Below are positions 46,578-58,379 of a stretch of DNA of 64,000 nt, in pieces (positions within the stretch are counted from its first letter, which is position 1; every line of letters begins with the position of its first letter). The stretch lies in contig NC_039250.1 of assembly GCF_003368295.1 (NCBI RefSeq), positions 17,439,440-17,503,439 on the forward strand, in the 5' to 3' direction. The DNA comes from Carassius auratus. Taxonomy: Eukaryota > Chordata > Actinopteri > Cypriniformes > Cyprinidae. Under the pieces are notes generated by a model that did not search any database, was not told the DNA's origin, and saw only the letters and a program-made list of their open reading frames with translations. The position numbers and the translations under genes were made by a program.

Positions 46578-49500
46578 GTGGGAGCCAGCAGCCGGTCATG
46601 GAGAAAAAAAAAAAATCTCCGAATGCTCCACGTGAAACTTTGGCATTCCGTCCTTTTTCTATCGTGTCTAATGATTTTGGTTAATATGCATGAGGGAGAG
46701 GGAGAGGGAGAGGTAGAGGGAGAGAGAGAGAGAGAGAGAGCTCGCGCAAGACAACGCTCGTGTAGTTTGAAGACTGTGAGTGTGCGAGCGCGCGTGAAAC
46801 TTTGGTGTTTCGCCCTTTTTCTATCGTGTTTAATGATTTTGATTAATTTGCACAAGGGAGAGCGAGAGCAAGAAGCGCTCGTGTTGTTTGAAGACTGTCA
46901 GTGCGCGCGCACAGCCGGGGCTCTCTCTTGTATGCGCCCTGTCAGTTATTCTATTCTACATCACTCACAGATCAAATAAGGCTTTGACAGCCGCCAAAAA
47001 AAAAAGATCAATGCAGAAAACCCCCTGGATTGGTTATATAACGTTGGACAGAAAGTTGATCCGGCCATCGCATATATTCAGCGCACATAAGGTAAACGTT
47101 TTGCAAACGTTTTTTTAGAGAAATAAAAACAGGTCGACGAATCGATGCGCATATTTTGCGTCGACGTCATCGATTACCCCGACGCGTTGTCCCAGCCCTA
47201 ATAACCGGTGTTAACTGCTGCAACAAATCTTAAGGGTTGCAAAAATTCTATGAAATATTTGCTGTAACAAAAATCTTGTTTATTTCATCTAATTTTCTTT
47301 TATGCATCACTAAAAGACAATTTTTGAAGTATGTTAACGCTGCTCTGTTCCATACAGACAAATGTGACCTTTCTTTTTGGAACTTGACTGCCACAGTGAA
47401 CTTTGAATCTATTGGAAAGGAGCAGCATGAACACATCGTCAAATGTGAGTGCACCTTAGCAGCGTTGGAGTATTTGGTGGAGTTGTAGTCTCCTCCCATG
47501 CGCAGCACATCTTCTGTACAGTAGTAGAACTCAGAGAAGCCGTAGAACTGGCTGTTGGTGAAGTCGATGGGCGGCTGGTATACTCCGTTCAGCGAGGTGT
47601 TGGTGTCATTGGTGCGGTTGAGAAACGGCTGGAGCAGCAGACGGCAGCGGTCGAAGTCTCCAGTGCCTCTCAGGTGAACTCTCTGGTCCTGAGGACCCAC
47701 CTCGTCCTGGAGGTCAGCTGGCAGACAGGGGTCAAGGATGGGCGAGTCTGTGCTCTCTCCTTGATGCTGACCCAGCAGCCTAGAGACAGTAGTGATCGAT
47801 GTTTGGTTGACATCAAATATTCACAATATAAGCAAGTAAGTGTTAAATCAAAGGCGTTTTAATAATGGTTCTTATTTAAACGTCAAGATCAGTAGCTAAG
47901 CTTGATTTATTTTCCGTGAATCAGTCCAAACAGCCAGAATGAACCGACTCTAATCTGACGTTTGCATGACCGAAGTTCATGGAAGCCGGCACACATTATT
48001 TTTAATAAATTAAATGTTAAATAAAAAAAAATAATAAAAACCTTGGCTAATAGCACTGAACAACATCAAAGGCTAAAACATAAGTTTATGTTTTTAACTA
48101 TATTTTTATTTAAAATTTTCATTTTAACATTAGTGTTTGGTAAGACATTTAATTTTTTTTTTTCAGTTAATTTGTCAAATTAATAAAAAAATACAGTAAA
48201 TGCAGTAGTATTTAGGAATATTTTATATTAAGAATATACAAACATAAGAATATAAAACATTTTATAATTTATATAAAAAAATTCATACAATTTATAGAAA
48301 TATATATGTAATAACAAAAACATATTTGATTTTATTCCTGTGATGCAAACTGAGTTTTCAGCATCATTACTCCAGTCTTCAGTGTCACATGATCTTCAGA
48401 AATCATTATAACATGATTTGATGCTCAACAAACATTAATATTATTATTATTATTATGAATGCTAAAAACTTTTGCTGCTTCCTATTTTTGTGGAAAATTA
48501 TACATTTTATTCTTTGATTAAGAGGACAGCATTTATGTGAAACAACGTTTTTGTAACATTGTAAATGTTTACTCAAACTTTTAATCAATTTAATGCATAT
48601 TTGATTAATACAAATATAAGTTTACATATTTAAAAAAATTTAAATCTCATGTTCAACAATATTTCCAAAAAATATTTGATCTTACTTGTTTTGGATTTGT
48701 GTGTTGCTGATGAGGTTTTCTTCATATCTCTGGCGTGCTGCATTTCCACCAAAACCCAAAAATGTTGAGACATAAACACGGTACACGTGCTCTGTTCTGT
48801 GAGCGTCACAGCCCAGGTTAAACTCGGCCAGCAAATTCTTGGCTATCTCTTCCTGGTAGCACACAGCAAAACACAGAGATATAACAAGACTGCCGTACAG
48901 AACAGATGTTAACAGAAGTTCAAAATTTGGAGCATCAAAAAGCAGAGCAACAGATCTACTCTGAAGAGCTTTTGAATTGCATGTTTCTTTAAACACAGAT
49001 GCAGCAAAGCAAGTGAAGTGAGAAGCAGCATCATATTTGTAAAATGACATTTTAAAGGAATGTTGGGGGTTCGGAACAAGTTGAGCTCTATCAAAAGCAT
49101 GTGTGGCATGGTGTTGATTACCACAGAGAATTAGTGACTCATTTAAAGCAATGCATTTACAATTGAAGTGTATGAAGCGATACAATCTGAAGGAAAGACA
49201 ATTGAGCTCAACGTGTTGAACAAGAACATTCCTTTAATAGCTCACAAGCTTTAATACAGAAAAATACTAAAGAACATGATGAAAACACTGAACACTTCAT
49301 TTGGAGTTTGTTTGATATCTGCGGCATCCTGTTATGTCAGATTAGAGGCCATCAGGATTTGGCCTGAGGAGTTATTATATTTAGAAAAAAAACAAACAAA
49401 CATTGCTCACACACACGCACACCAAATTCATGGATTGCTAATATTAGATTAAGAAACTCTCCCTAATTACAGAGATTCAATTAAATGATCAAATATTATC

Positions 49501-52500
49501 GAAAGGGGCCATATAATTAATAAAAGTAGACAAACAATATATTCTGATTTATATATAGAAGCCTTAAAAGTACAGCAGGAAAAACCATCCTGCTGTAACG
49601 AGCTCAAGAATTTAAAGAGCCAGATGTGAATGCGCTTAGAACAAACAGACTGATATCGCTCGCTGGTGTGGACACTAATATCATTCTTTATTGTTAGCAT
49701 TCTTGGTGTGAAAGAGCCTTAATTTTGATGGTCAGAGAGGGAAGAAATGGTCTTATAAAAAAAAAAAAACATCTATTTTATGTTGTAGTGAATTGGAGGA
49801 GAATGCACATGGGGGACAAAAAAAACCTAAGCATTAAGATTCACCAATAAACCTAAACCTTTGATGGATGCAAGCAGATGAGACTGTACAATGAAGACTG
49901 TATGAATTAGTTTGAAGGAACTCATACAAATGAGTCCGAAGGAGACCGTGCGAGTGAGTCCGAAGGAGACCGTGCGAATGAGACTGTGCGAATGAGTCGG
50001 AGACCGTACGAATGAGACCGTACAAATTAGGCTACATTCACACTGCAGGCTGAAATGACCCAATTCCGATTTTTTTGCCCCTATGCGACCTGCATCTGAT
50101 CTTTTCATGACAGTCTGAACGACACAGATCCGATCTTTTCAAATGTGACCCAGGCCACTTGGATATGTGGTCCTGAATCCGATACGTATCCGATCTTTTG
50201 AAATGCGACCTCCGTCTGAACGGCCAAGCCACATGTATCCGACCCGTACGTCATTGATACGCTACAAACGCCATAATTCTGCGTTGAAGTAACGTTAGGC
50301 GGGAACGAGAGGAGCCACTCACATCAGTATCCCACCACTCCTGCATGTGACTCCGCACCCACACGTTTCTCTGTACCGACGTTGCTAACACTGCTCCACA
50401 AAACGCCATGGCCAAAAACCTTCTTTTTCATTTTCTTCTTAAAACGAGAAGATTGTAATTGTGCTGGCTCCGTTGGTGAAATAACTTTAATATTGCAAAA
50501 AGAGCTCCGCTGTTGAGTACACTGTTGTTGACATCTATGTTTAACGTTAACTACTTCCGCTAACAATGAGTCACGTCGTTCACCGTTGAGTACTCTTCTG
50601 CGCATGCGGGTCACTTCTGGGTCATTTCACGTTCACACAGGAGATCACAAAAGGTCGCATTTAATTGGAAATCTGAACGGCCTTGCAAAAAAATCTAATT
50701 TTAAAAAAAAATCGGAATTGAGCATTAAGCCCTGCGGTGTGAACATAGCCTTAGTCCAATTGAGTCTAAATGAGTCTGTGCGAATGAGATAAAATGAGTC
50801 TGAGACCTTACAAATGAGTCTGTACGAATGAGACCGTGCAAATGAGAACGATTGAGTCTAAATGAGACCGTACGAATGAGACCATATGCATGAGTCCGAA
50901 GGAGACTGTAGGAATTAGACTGAATTAGTCCGAATGAGACCGAATGAGACCGTACGAATGAGTCTGAAGGAGACTGTACGAATTAGTCTGAATTAGTCCG
51001 AATGAGACCGAATGAGACCGTACGAATGAGTCTGAAGGAGACTGTACGAATTAGTCTGAATTAGTCCGAATGAGACCGTACAAATTAGTCAGAATAAGAC
51101 ATTACAGATTAGTCTGAATAAAATCGCACAAATTATTCAAAATGAGACTATATGAATTAATCTGCATGAGATTGTACAAATTAGCCTAAATGAAATTCCA
51201 TGGATTAGAATGGATGAGATTGCATGAATTAAATTAATCTGAATTAGACTGTACAAATGGTACTAATTAGTCTGAATGTGATTGTACAAACTAATCTGAA
51301 TGAGACAGAAAATGAATACACCACCAATTCACCAAAACAAACTGCAATGCCAAAAACTGCAATGTGTGTTGTACAATATTTTTGGTATAAGAAACCTTGA
51401 CTGATATTGTAAATGGACTTCAGAATAAGAAAAAAAAAACTGAATTTGGTCCCCTTTAAAAAAATAACTGTTGAAGAGCGATTAGTATTGTTCTCAGAGC
51501 TTAAGCACCATGCTGCTATATGAGCATGCAGCAGGTTTATCTCAGTTCATGGCATCAGTTCAGCAAATTCACCATAGCCTTGTTCTGCACTGGGCCAAGG
51601 ACCACAGAGAACCAGGAGAACAAGAATGAACAAGAATGAGAGAATGAGAATGACAAAGCCAAACTTTCAGCTTTCAAAAATACGGGAAATTTTCATGGAT
51701 AATAACCTGTTGTGGAGAAGCAAAGCTTACAGTTTTGGGCACTTCGTATGCGATCTGAGTGGAGACACCACCCATGTCCAATACACCAGCCGTACGCTTG
51801 CGCACCAGTGTCTCCTGCTGGTCACTGCCAGGAACCTGCACCTCCACCACAGCCTCATGTTCTGAGAAACAAGAGCACAGAATATATATATATATATTTT
51901 TTTTTTTTTAAAGAGAGAGAAATTAGAGTGCAGACGAAGGGAAACTTTTGTAGGGGCTGTATATTTTTTTTGAGACATAAAATGGCAAATAACTTACCAT
52001 CCTCAACATGATGGAATCTTCCCAGAACAAAGTTGATACCTATCCATGCATATACTCCTGCAAAAAAATATAATAAATAAAAAACTATTTAATTCCACTG
52101 AATTCAGTTTTCACGCAAAAAAGAAAAAAAAATTTTTTTCAGAGAAATAATAGTTTTATTCAGCAAAGATTCATTAAAGTTATCCAAAGTGACAGTAAAG
52201 ACACTTGAATAAATGCTGTTTTGAACTTATTCAATAAACCCTGAAAAAAAACATCACCGTTTCCTTAAAAATATTAAGCAGCACGACGGTTTTCAATTTC
52301 ATTGATAATAAATACAAATGTCTCTTTAGCAGCAAATGAAAATTTTATAATGATTTCTGAAGGATCATGTTAGAGAAAACTGTAATAATAAAAAGTAATA
52401 ATAATGCTTAAAATTCAGCTTTGCGTCACAAAAATAAATGACATTTTAAATATAATACCACAGAAAAGAAAATCACAATATTTATTGTATTTCTGATCAA

Positions 52501-55500
52501 ATAAATGCAGCCTTGATGACCATTAAAAAAAGGGCTGCAACTAACAATTATTTTATAATCAATTAGTTGGTGGATTATTTTTTCGATTAATCATTTAAGG
52601 GGGGGGGGGGGGGGTGAAATGCTATTTCATGCATACTGAGTTTTTTTTACACTGTTAAAGAGTTGGATTCCCATGCTAAACATGGACAAAGTTTCAAAAA
52701 TTAAGTTGTACGTTTGAAGGAGTATTTTTGTTCCCAAAATACTCCTTCCGGTTTGTCACAAGTTTCGGAAAGTTTTTTTCGAGTATGGCTCTGTGTGACG
52801 TTAGATGGAGCGGAATTTCCTTATATGGGTCCTTAGGGCACTTCTGCCGGAAGAGCGCGCTCCCGTATAGCAGAGCAATGAGAGCACAACAGACTTCACT
52901 GATCAGAGTGAGAGCGTCGTGAAAAGTCACAAAAGAAGTGTGTTTTTGGTTGCCAGGGCAAGACAACCCTGCACAGATTACCAAAGAAAAAACAGCATCA
53001 AGGGATCAGTGGATGGAGTTTATTTTTTACAGAGCATCAACAGAGTTGTGCAAGTGTTTTTGTTTGTTCCCTGCATTTCGAAGATGCTTGTTTTACAAAC
53101 AAAGCCCAGTTTGACGACGGATTTGCGTATCGTTTATTTCTTAAGGATGATGCAATCCCAACGAAAAAGGGTCACGATCGTGTGTTGGAACCTCAGGCGG
53201 TGAGTAAAATTGCTTAAAATATCTCTGCCTCCTTGTTAGTGCGTCCGCCTCCCATCGGAGACCCGGGTTTGAGCCCCGCTCGGAGTGAGTCGTTGCTGCT
53301 GCTGCTCTCGTTCAGTTTCAGCCTCTGGATCTGATTCTGGATCATAAATAAACGGCTGAATCTGACTGTTAGCCATGGTTTGTTTTGTATGATGTTTTTT
53401 TCCTCAAGGTAATGTCACAGCTTCCACATGCTCTCAACGCAAAAGCCTACTGGCGCTCATGATTCTTTAGCTCCGCCCACACGTCACACCTCCAGTCGGT
53501 CGTGTTTTTCTGGGAAAAATCGGTACAGACTATCTTTCTCTTATGAATATAATAAAACTAAAGACTTTTTGGAGTTATGAAGGATGCAGTACTACTCCAT
53601 AGGTACTCAAGATTAACAGGATATTGAGTGAAAATGAGCATTTCACCCCCCCTTTAAAACGACTATTTTGTTTATTATAATGTTACTGACAAAAACACAC
53701 TATTCCACATTATGCCCAATGTCCTTAAAACATGTGTCAACTGAATGCTATGGAAACCTGTCATAAGACAAAACACAAATATTTTAGGAATAGATCAAAA
53801 GAATTAATTCTCAGAATGTTATTGTAATTTTTGGACAATAACAAACTGAAACAACTAAATAGTTTTTATTCACATAATAACAAAAATGGCCAAATTTGCC
53901 TTTAATAACAGCTCACATGCTTGCTGGCATTGTTGATGTACTTTTTGACTAACTGGGAATCTGAATAACAATAATAATAAAAAAACCCACTATAAAGCAC
54001 TTGACAATTTTTTTCTGCCTTTCACAGATAACAGCAATAATTATATTACAGCATTAAAAATGGCTTACTACTGTTACTAAAAAGCTTACGCATATTGGAG
54101 GTTTAACCAATACAGAAAGATAAAAAAATATTTTGGTAATTACCAATACTGTTAGTTAAGAGCAGAAGTGGCACAAACCTTACAAAATTGGTTAAAAACC
54201 TTACATAATTTGTTTTAATAAATTTGTTAATCACTGTAGGCATATGCATGTTGACTTTTAAACCTAAATATATCAAACAACAGATATTTCAGCACAATTA
54301 ATGTTTTTGTGCTGAATATTGTCTCCCTCGCCTCTCTGTGTTTGGTCTGTTTAACGCACCGGTGCTGTTTCACTAAAGATTTCAACTTAACGCAGACTGT
54401 CAGGGTAGGCCTTTATGCAAAAATGAAAAGGTTTGCGTGAATTTGTCACATTTACAGAAAAGGAAATGAATGTTAACAAAGTTTTTTTGTGCTGAGGATG
54501 CATACACGTATCTGTAAAAACACTTGACAGGCAAGCCATTATGCTAATGCATCACCTTGAAGCTTAAAGATTTATCATGTTTTGGGCAGCTAGGATCGAG
54601 TACATTTCTCGCAGGAGCTTATTTTGTTTCCTCCAATATTTGTAGATGAAATTTGTCCATAGAAATGCATTATTCAGTGCTGTAATCTGATGCAACCGGC
54701 TGCAGTTGTATAAGCGCTGTGGGCAGACCCAACTAATCGTTCATGAGAATCATTGTCGATGATTTTCATTATTGATAATAATCGATTGTATCAATTAGTT
54801 GTTGCAGCCCTAAAAAAAAATCTTACTGACCCCAAACTTTTTGAACGGTAATGTGGATTTGTGCAATATTAAAATGAACCCCTGGATTTCTGAACTGATG
54901 ACTCTAGAGGTGGTCTAGAAGAGGTTCAGAGGCGGGTCTTACCTTCCTGTTTGCCTGAGATGACTTCCACATGGGAGTCGGAGAACAGAAAGTTGAAATT
55001 TACAGGAATATCAGTCCGCAAATCCTCCAGCAGGGCCTCCTGTTGGCTGCAAACAAACACAATCTTAGCACATGCATCAGCTGTCCCACAGCATGCAGCT
55101 AATATAAGGTGTGAGTAGACACCTTTCAGGCAGGACTCTCATTCCTGCAGTGCACAGGATGTAGAGAGGTGTTTCCTGGTGCTTGTTCTTAGGGATGTGC
55201 AGAGCAGCAAAGCTCAGCAGAGGGCTGATGTAGTCGCTGGCCTTGTCTGGTGTGGATGCGTACTCTGAAATACCTGAACAAACAGAAACTAGTGTTAGTT
55301 GTAGGGCTGAGTAGTCGATCAAAAAGCTCTTGATTTCATTTACTTTGATATACCAATTCATTTGCAATTCAATTTAATTTTAAATTGTATCAGTTGCTTT
55401 CAATTTTATAATAACGTTATAATGATATATTTTTAAAAAAATAAACATTTCAACAGCAGCTGTCTTAAAAACATACTCATAATGGATTTATTCAAACATA

Positions 55501-58309
55501 AAGCTCTTGAAAAAATTAAGAGACCATTTGAAAATTCACAGTTTCTCTGGATTTAAAATTTTTAGTAATGTCATATTTGAGTAAACTGTAACGATTATAC
55601 AGTAAGACTAGAACACTAAAACTAGACTAAAATGCTCAAGACACTTAGTCGACTACAACTTGACTTCAACTTGACTTCAAGCTTTCACACCTGCCTCAAT
55701 TAGTTCGGTTGAATCGTACCAGAGTTCGTTTCCCCATTTGGTGCGGTTCGATTGGGCAGGTGAGAAAGCAGTGCATTAGAACGTTGTTTTCAAGCCGCAT
55801 CCGCGCTTCATTATAGAAATGTATTGTTTGCATATTGTGGTGTATACAAACAATGTACTAGATTATGGCCAGGGATAAAACCAGCCCGCACAGTCTCTCT
55901 CCATAGTTGTGTTGTCTCCGTGTTGTTTGCTGGCTTTTCCTCTTATATTGGAATTTTCCCACACGTAAATTTTGACCAATCGAAAAGCAGTTTAGGAAAA
56001 ACGTCATGGCCAATGAGTGATGTGGATGTTGTCATGTGACTGCATTTTGATTTGTTTCAACTGGTTTGGACCAAAGCAATCAGTGTGGTGTGAAAAGGAA
56101 CCAAAAAAGCTAAAAAATGCTACGATGTATAATTGTTTGCCCTTGGTTAGGACCAAATAAACCGAACTAGAGATGTGAAAGCACCATAAAACTAAAACAG
56201 AAGTTGACTAAATATGATAAAAACTAAAAGTTACCATTGACACAAGACTAAAACCCCATTCACACCAAGGACAGTAACTACAAAGATAACGATATTAGCG
56301 TCCACACCTGCAAACGATATCGTCAGTTTATTCTCCGCACACACATACATGTCTGACGCTTTAAATTCTCCAGCTCATTAAAGCAGGATTGATTCTGATT
56401 GGCGGTCAATGTTTGTGTCATTCATCAGCTGGAAAAAAATCGTTCGGAAAGTGATTCCAACTAGATCGTTTCTCTGTGCCTTTATCGTTATAGCTGTGAT
56501 GCGAACTATTATATTCTTTAATATTGTTAACAATTTTTTTAAATATATCGTTCTTGTTATCGTGCTTGGTGTGAATGGACCTTAAGACTAAGACTAAATT
56601 CAAAATAGCTGACAAAATTAACACTGAGTCCGAAATTCTCGAAGTAAAAAAAAAATAAATACGACATAACATTGTGTCAATAACGTTTACACACTGCCTC
56701 CAAAACTTTCGTCGGTCATAAAAACTATTCAGATCAGGTTCGATTTTATGCATTTTCGCATCTGTAGCAAGCATTTTGACAGGAAAGGATGAAGAAATTA
56801 TGATTTCTGAAAAATGTCAGACTCCGTGTGCAAGAACCATAATTCATTCCCACACTGACCTGGCTTGATCTTCATCACTACAGGCTTCCTGTGCTTGTCT
56901 CGCATCTGTTTGATGTCCAGGAGCTCATGCAGGTTGCCGTTGTGCCGAGGCCAGGTGTACACAAACACACGGGAGCCACTGCTGCCACAGTCCACCACCA
57001 GCCCGTAGTTCAGGTTGGGGTTATTGGTGTCCGTGGCCTCCATGTCTGGTACCCGACCCAAACGTCTAGGGGAGACACATCCGTCAGGATGATTCGTTTT
57101 CCTTACATGCATAACAGAACTGATTAGAACTGATAGGCGTTTTACGTGTGGAGGTGTCGGTCCTCTCTTAGCCAGCTGTACTGGCCCTTCCCTGTGACCA
57201 GCAGCAGGTACAGCAGCCCCATCACACCAGCCAACAGACCCAGCAGCAGCAGTTGCCTGAAGGAAGGCAACAGGAACCGCGGCAGAACCACCGGAGACAG
57301 GCTGAAGTGCCACGATGCTGGAAACAGACAGGAAATGCTAATCCTGTAGAGAGGGAGAAAAATATAATGAGAACTCCATCACTATGGTTACTGGATCCTC
57401 TTAGCTTGGCTAAAATTAGGAAAGATATGCACTAGAAAAAAATATTTTTGGAGCTCGCTCAATTTACTTTATTAAAATGAGCATTAAGCAACATGTTCGG
57501 TTGACTGAAAAATGCAGGGAAGTTTACTTTCATGGTGGGACTACATTGATCATTTTTGGTGCATCAAATTAAAATGCATGGGTGGATTTTTTGCTCCCAG
57601 CAACCTTTGCATAAGACTGAATTGTGAGAGTAAATGTTAAAATGTAGTCTTATTTTAAGGCAAAGAAGACCCATTAGGGTGTCATTTGTAAAACTTTGCA
57701 GTCAAAAAAGTTATATTGTCATTAGTATAGTGAGGTATGAAGCACAGCTCACACAAGGGCCACTTTCAAACAAAGCAGCTTTCTATTGGTCGCTCACTGT
57801 GGTGAATTCACATGACCTGCGAAGCGAAATGATTTGCAATTTAAATTACTGGATTTCAACTGGCGGTGTTTTATTTCAGCATATGGTGTTTTTACTTCGT
57901 TAAATGAACACAGCTATGCTAATGTCAGTGCAGTGACAAGTAGTGCCAAAGTAAATACATTTTCTATTAAAAATCTGCATTACAATGAGAAACCAACAAG
58001 TGTGTTCTTGTTCAATTTTTTTTCAATCTTACTTAACTTAGATAAGAGGATGTTTATGGAAGCCTATTACTAATAAACTAAGAATAAAATAAGGTAATAG
58101 TAATTTTTTCCTCACAATTCTAGGTTTTTTTTTTTTCCAGTGTTGTTTAAAAAAATGCACTAGTCTTTTGAAAGCAAAAATGTATTTGTATTTCATGCTG
58201 ACTTTAAAGGTGTTAAGCAGGAGAAACATAAGTAATGCAAGAATGTATTTGCCATTATTACATGCACCAAATTTCTCAAATAACTTCAGTTTAGTACTTG
58301 CCTTCCCAT
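45163..58309 (-). CDS. entpd4: ectonucleoside triphosphate diphosphohydrolase 4 (Golgi/lysosomal UDPase), 12 coding exons, 619 aa
   Basis: Exons on the minus strand: 58309-58302, 57343-57146, 57065-56860, 55273-55123, 55046-54943, 52057-51998, 51861-51707, 48852-48686, 47779-47455, 45897-45812, 45657-45496, 45400-45163; phases all join. GDA1/CD39 family: hydrolyses UDP and other nucleoside di/triphosphates in the Golgi or lysosomal lumen, removing the nucleotide by-product of glycosylation. Apyrase regions seen: ACR1 VVDCGSSGSR (92-101), ACR2 LYILCTAGMR (174-183), ACR3 VYAWIGINFVLG (224-235), ACR4 GVLDMGGVSTQIAYE (268-282). An N-terminal membrane segment (about 33-52) and a C-terminal one (about 565-584, followed by RLRR) give the two-anchor topology of ENTPD4. 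Length is close to the human protein (about 616). The start MGR comes from an 8-nt coding piece joined by a GC-AG intron to ISISCLFPASWHF, matching the family N-terminus. No breaks seen. Confidence 0.96.
46040..47200. mobile_element. hAT-family non-autonomous element with 8-bp TSD
   Basis: Termini TAGGGCTGGGATAAACGATT and its inverted counterpart ending TTGTCCCAGCCCTA, flanked by ATAACCTG (46032-46039) and ATAACCGG (47201-47208). The 1161-bp interior has (AAT)n, a (GAGAGG)n tract and a tandem duplication of about 160 bp (46631-46792 and 46793-46910). Lies in entpd4 intron 9. Confidence 0.9.
48310..48600 (+). repeat. copy of the 'CCAGTCTTCAGTGTCACATGA' repeat
   Basis: ttcctgtgatgcaaactgag, tcattactccagtcttcagt, gatttgatgctcaacaaaca and gcatttatgtgaaacaac blocks in order. 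In entpd4 intron 8. Confidence 0.8.
48853..49850. other. entpd4 intron 7, part without features
   Basis: No repeat terminus or exon recognised. Short ORFs reading out of exon 8 are intronic read-through. Confidence 0.4.
49880..51310. repeat. degenerate minisatellite with GAATGAGACCGTAC-type unit
   Basis: Dozens of variants of a short unit (about 12-14 bp; GAATGAGACCGTAC, GAATGAGTCTG, GAAGGAGACTGTAC, GAATTAGTCT) tile this intron. 50931-50998 and 50999-51066 are two consecutive copies of a 68-bp higher-order unit. Degeneracy rises towards 51.3 kb. The array is interrupted at 50030-50750 by a MITE. Confidence 0.9.
50030..50750. mobile_element. Harbinger-like MITE inside the minisatellite
   Basis: Ends GGCTACATTCACACTGCAGG and (inverted) GGCTATGTTCACACCGCAGG, each followed inward by CAATTCCGATTTTTTT. 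Flanked by TTA at 50027-50029 and 50751-50753, the 3-bp TSD of PIF/Harbinger elements. 721 bp, GATCTTTTC repeats inside, no transposase. Confidence 0.85.
52531..54811. mobile_element. hAT-like element with AGGGCTGCAACTA termini
   Basis: AGGGCTGCAACTAACAATTA at the left, and AGGGCTGCAACAACTAATTG read on the opposite strand at the right. It sits in an A-rich target, so the TSD (A-run) is ambiguous. It contains the THAP-type element at 52598-53659. In entpd4 intron 5. Confidence 0.8.
52598..53659 (+). mobile_element. THAP-coding DNA transposon copy with both termini
   Basis: Left G-run plus GTGAAATGCTATTTCATGC and right GAGCATTTCACCCCCCC form inverted ends within TTTAA/TTTAAA flanks. Internally CVFGCQGKTTLHRLPKKK, then in another frame DQWMEFIF and further pieces of a THAP finger, with frameshifts (an extra T near 53026). 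A tRNA-like stretch lies at 53222-53290. Strongly similar to the copy at 34276. Confidence 0.8.
55681..56185. mobile_element. MITE with GCTTTCACAC termini
   Basis: GCTTTCACACCTGCCTCAAT at the left pairs with (inverted) GCTTTCACATCTCTAGTTCG at the right. TTCGGTT and GGACCAAA motifs are repeated internally in inverted order. In entpd4 intron 3; no TSD resolved. Confidence 0.7.
56251..56585. mobile_element. MITE with CCATTCACACCAAG termini
   Basis: Left CCCATTCACACCAAGGACAG, right (inverted) GTCCATTCACACCAAGCACG, followed inward by GTTATCG/ATCGTTATC motifs. About 335 bp, in entpd4 intron 3. Confidence 0.75.
57347..58299. other. entpd4 intron 1 (GC-AG), no repeat recognised
   Basis: The 958-nt intron between the start codon segment and exon 2. 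Overlapping ORFs in it (57634-58073) have no recognisable domain. Confidence 0.5.
58302..58309 (-). CDS. entpd4: entpd4 first coding exon segment with GC donor
   Basis: ATGGGAAG is followed by gcaagt, the strong consensus of a GC-AG intron; the acceptor is ctctctacag before 57343. Joining gives MGR-ISIS, matching vertebrate ENTPD4. A pyrimidine-rich cag lies only 2 nt upstream of the ATG (58312), so it is unclear whether this exon runs upstream as 5' UTR or is a 10-nt microexon. Confidence 0.85.
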
Positions 58310-58379
58310 TGCTGGAGCGGATGAAGAGGTGATGTGGACGAATCAAACCTTTACTAGCAGCTTCTTCTCAGTACAAGTG

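Larger units (their letters stand above)
52130..54860 (-). repeat. outer 'CCAGTCTTCAGTGTCACATGA' repeat split by a nested hAT element
   Basis: 52130-52530 ends ctgatcaaataaatgcagcc-ttgatgacc and the family resumes at 54812 with tcttactgaccccaaacttt and gaacggtaatg, the usual end of this repeat. The intervening 2.28 kb is a separate element. Confidence 0.8.

Noticed and set aside
46505..46979. Overlapping ORFs of 116-133 aa on both strands
   Set aside because: They lie inside the hAT element and arise from its duplicated GA-rich unit; no transposase motif is present.
47449..47862. 137-aa plus-strand ORF
   Set aside because: Antisense shadow of entpd4 exon 9.
49880..51310. Regularly repeated short units resembling a CRISPR array
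   Set aside because: The units are short degenerate tandem copies without unique spacers, in a vertebrate intron with a MITE inside.
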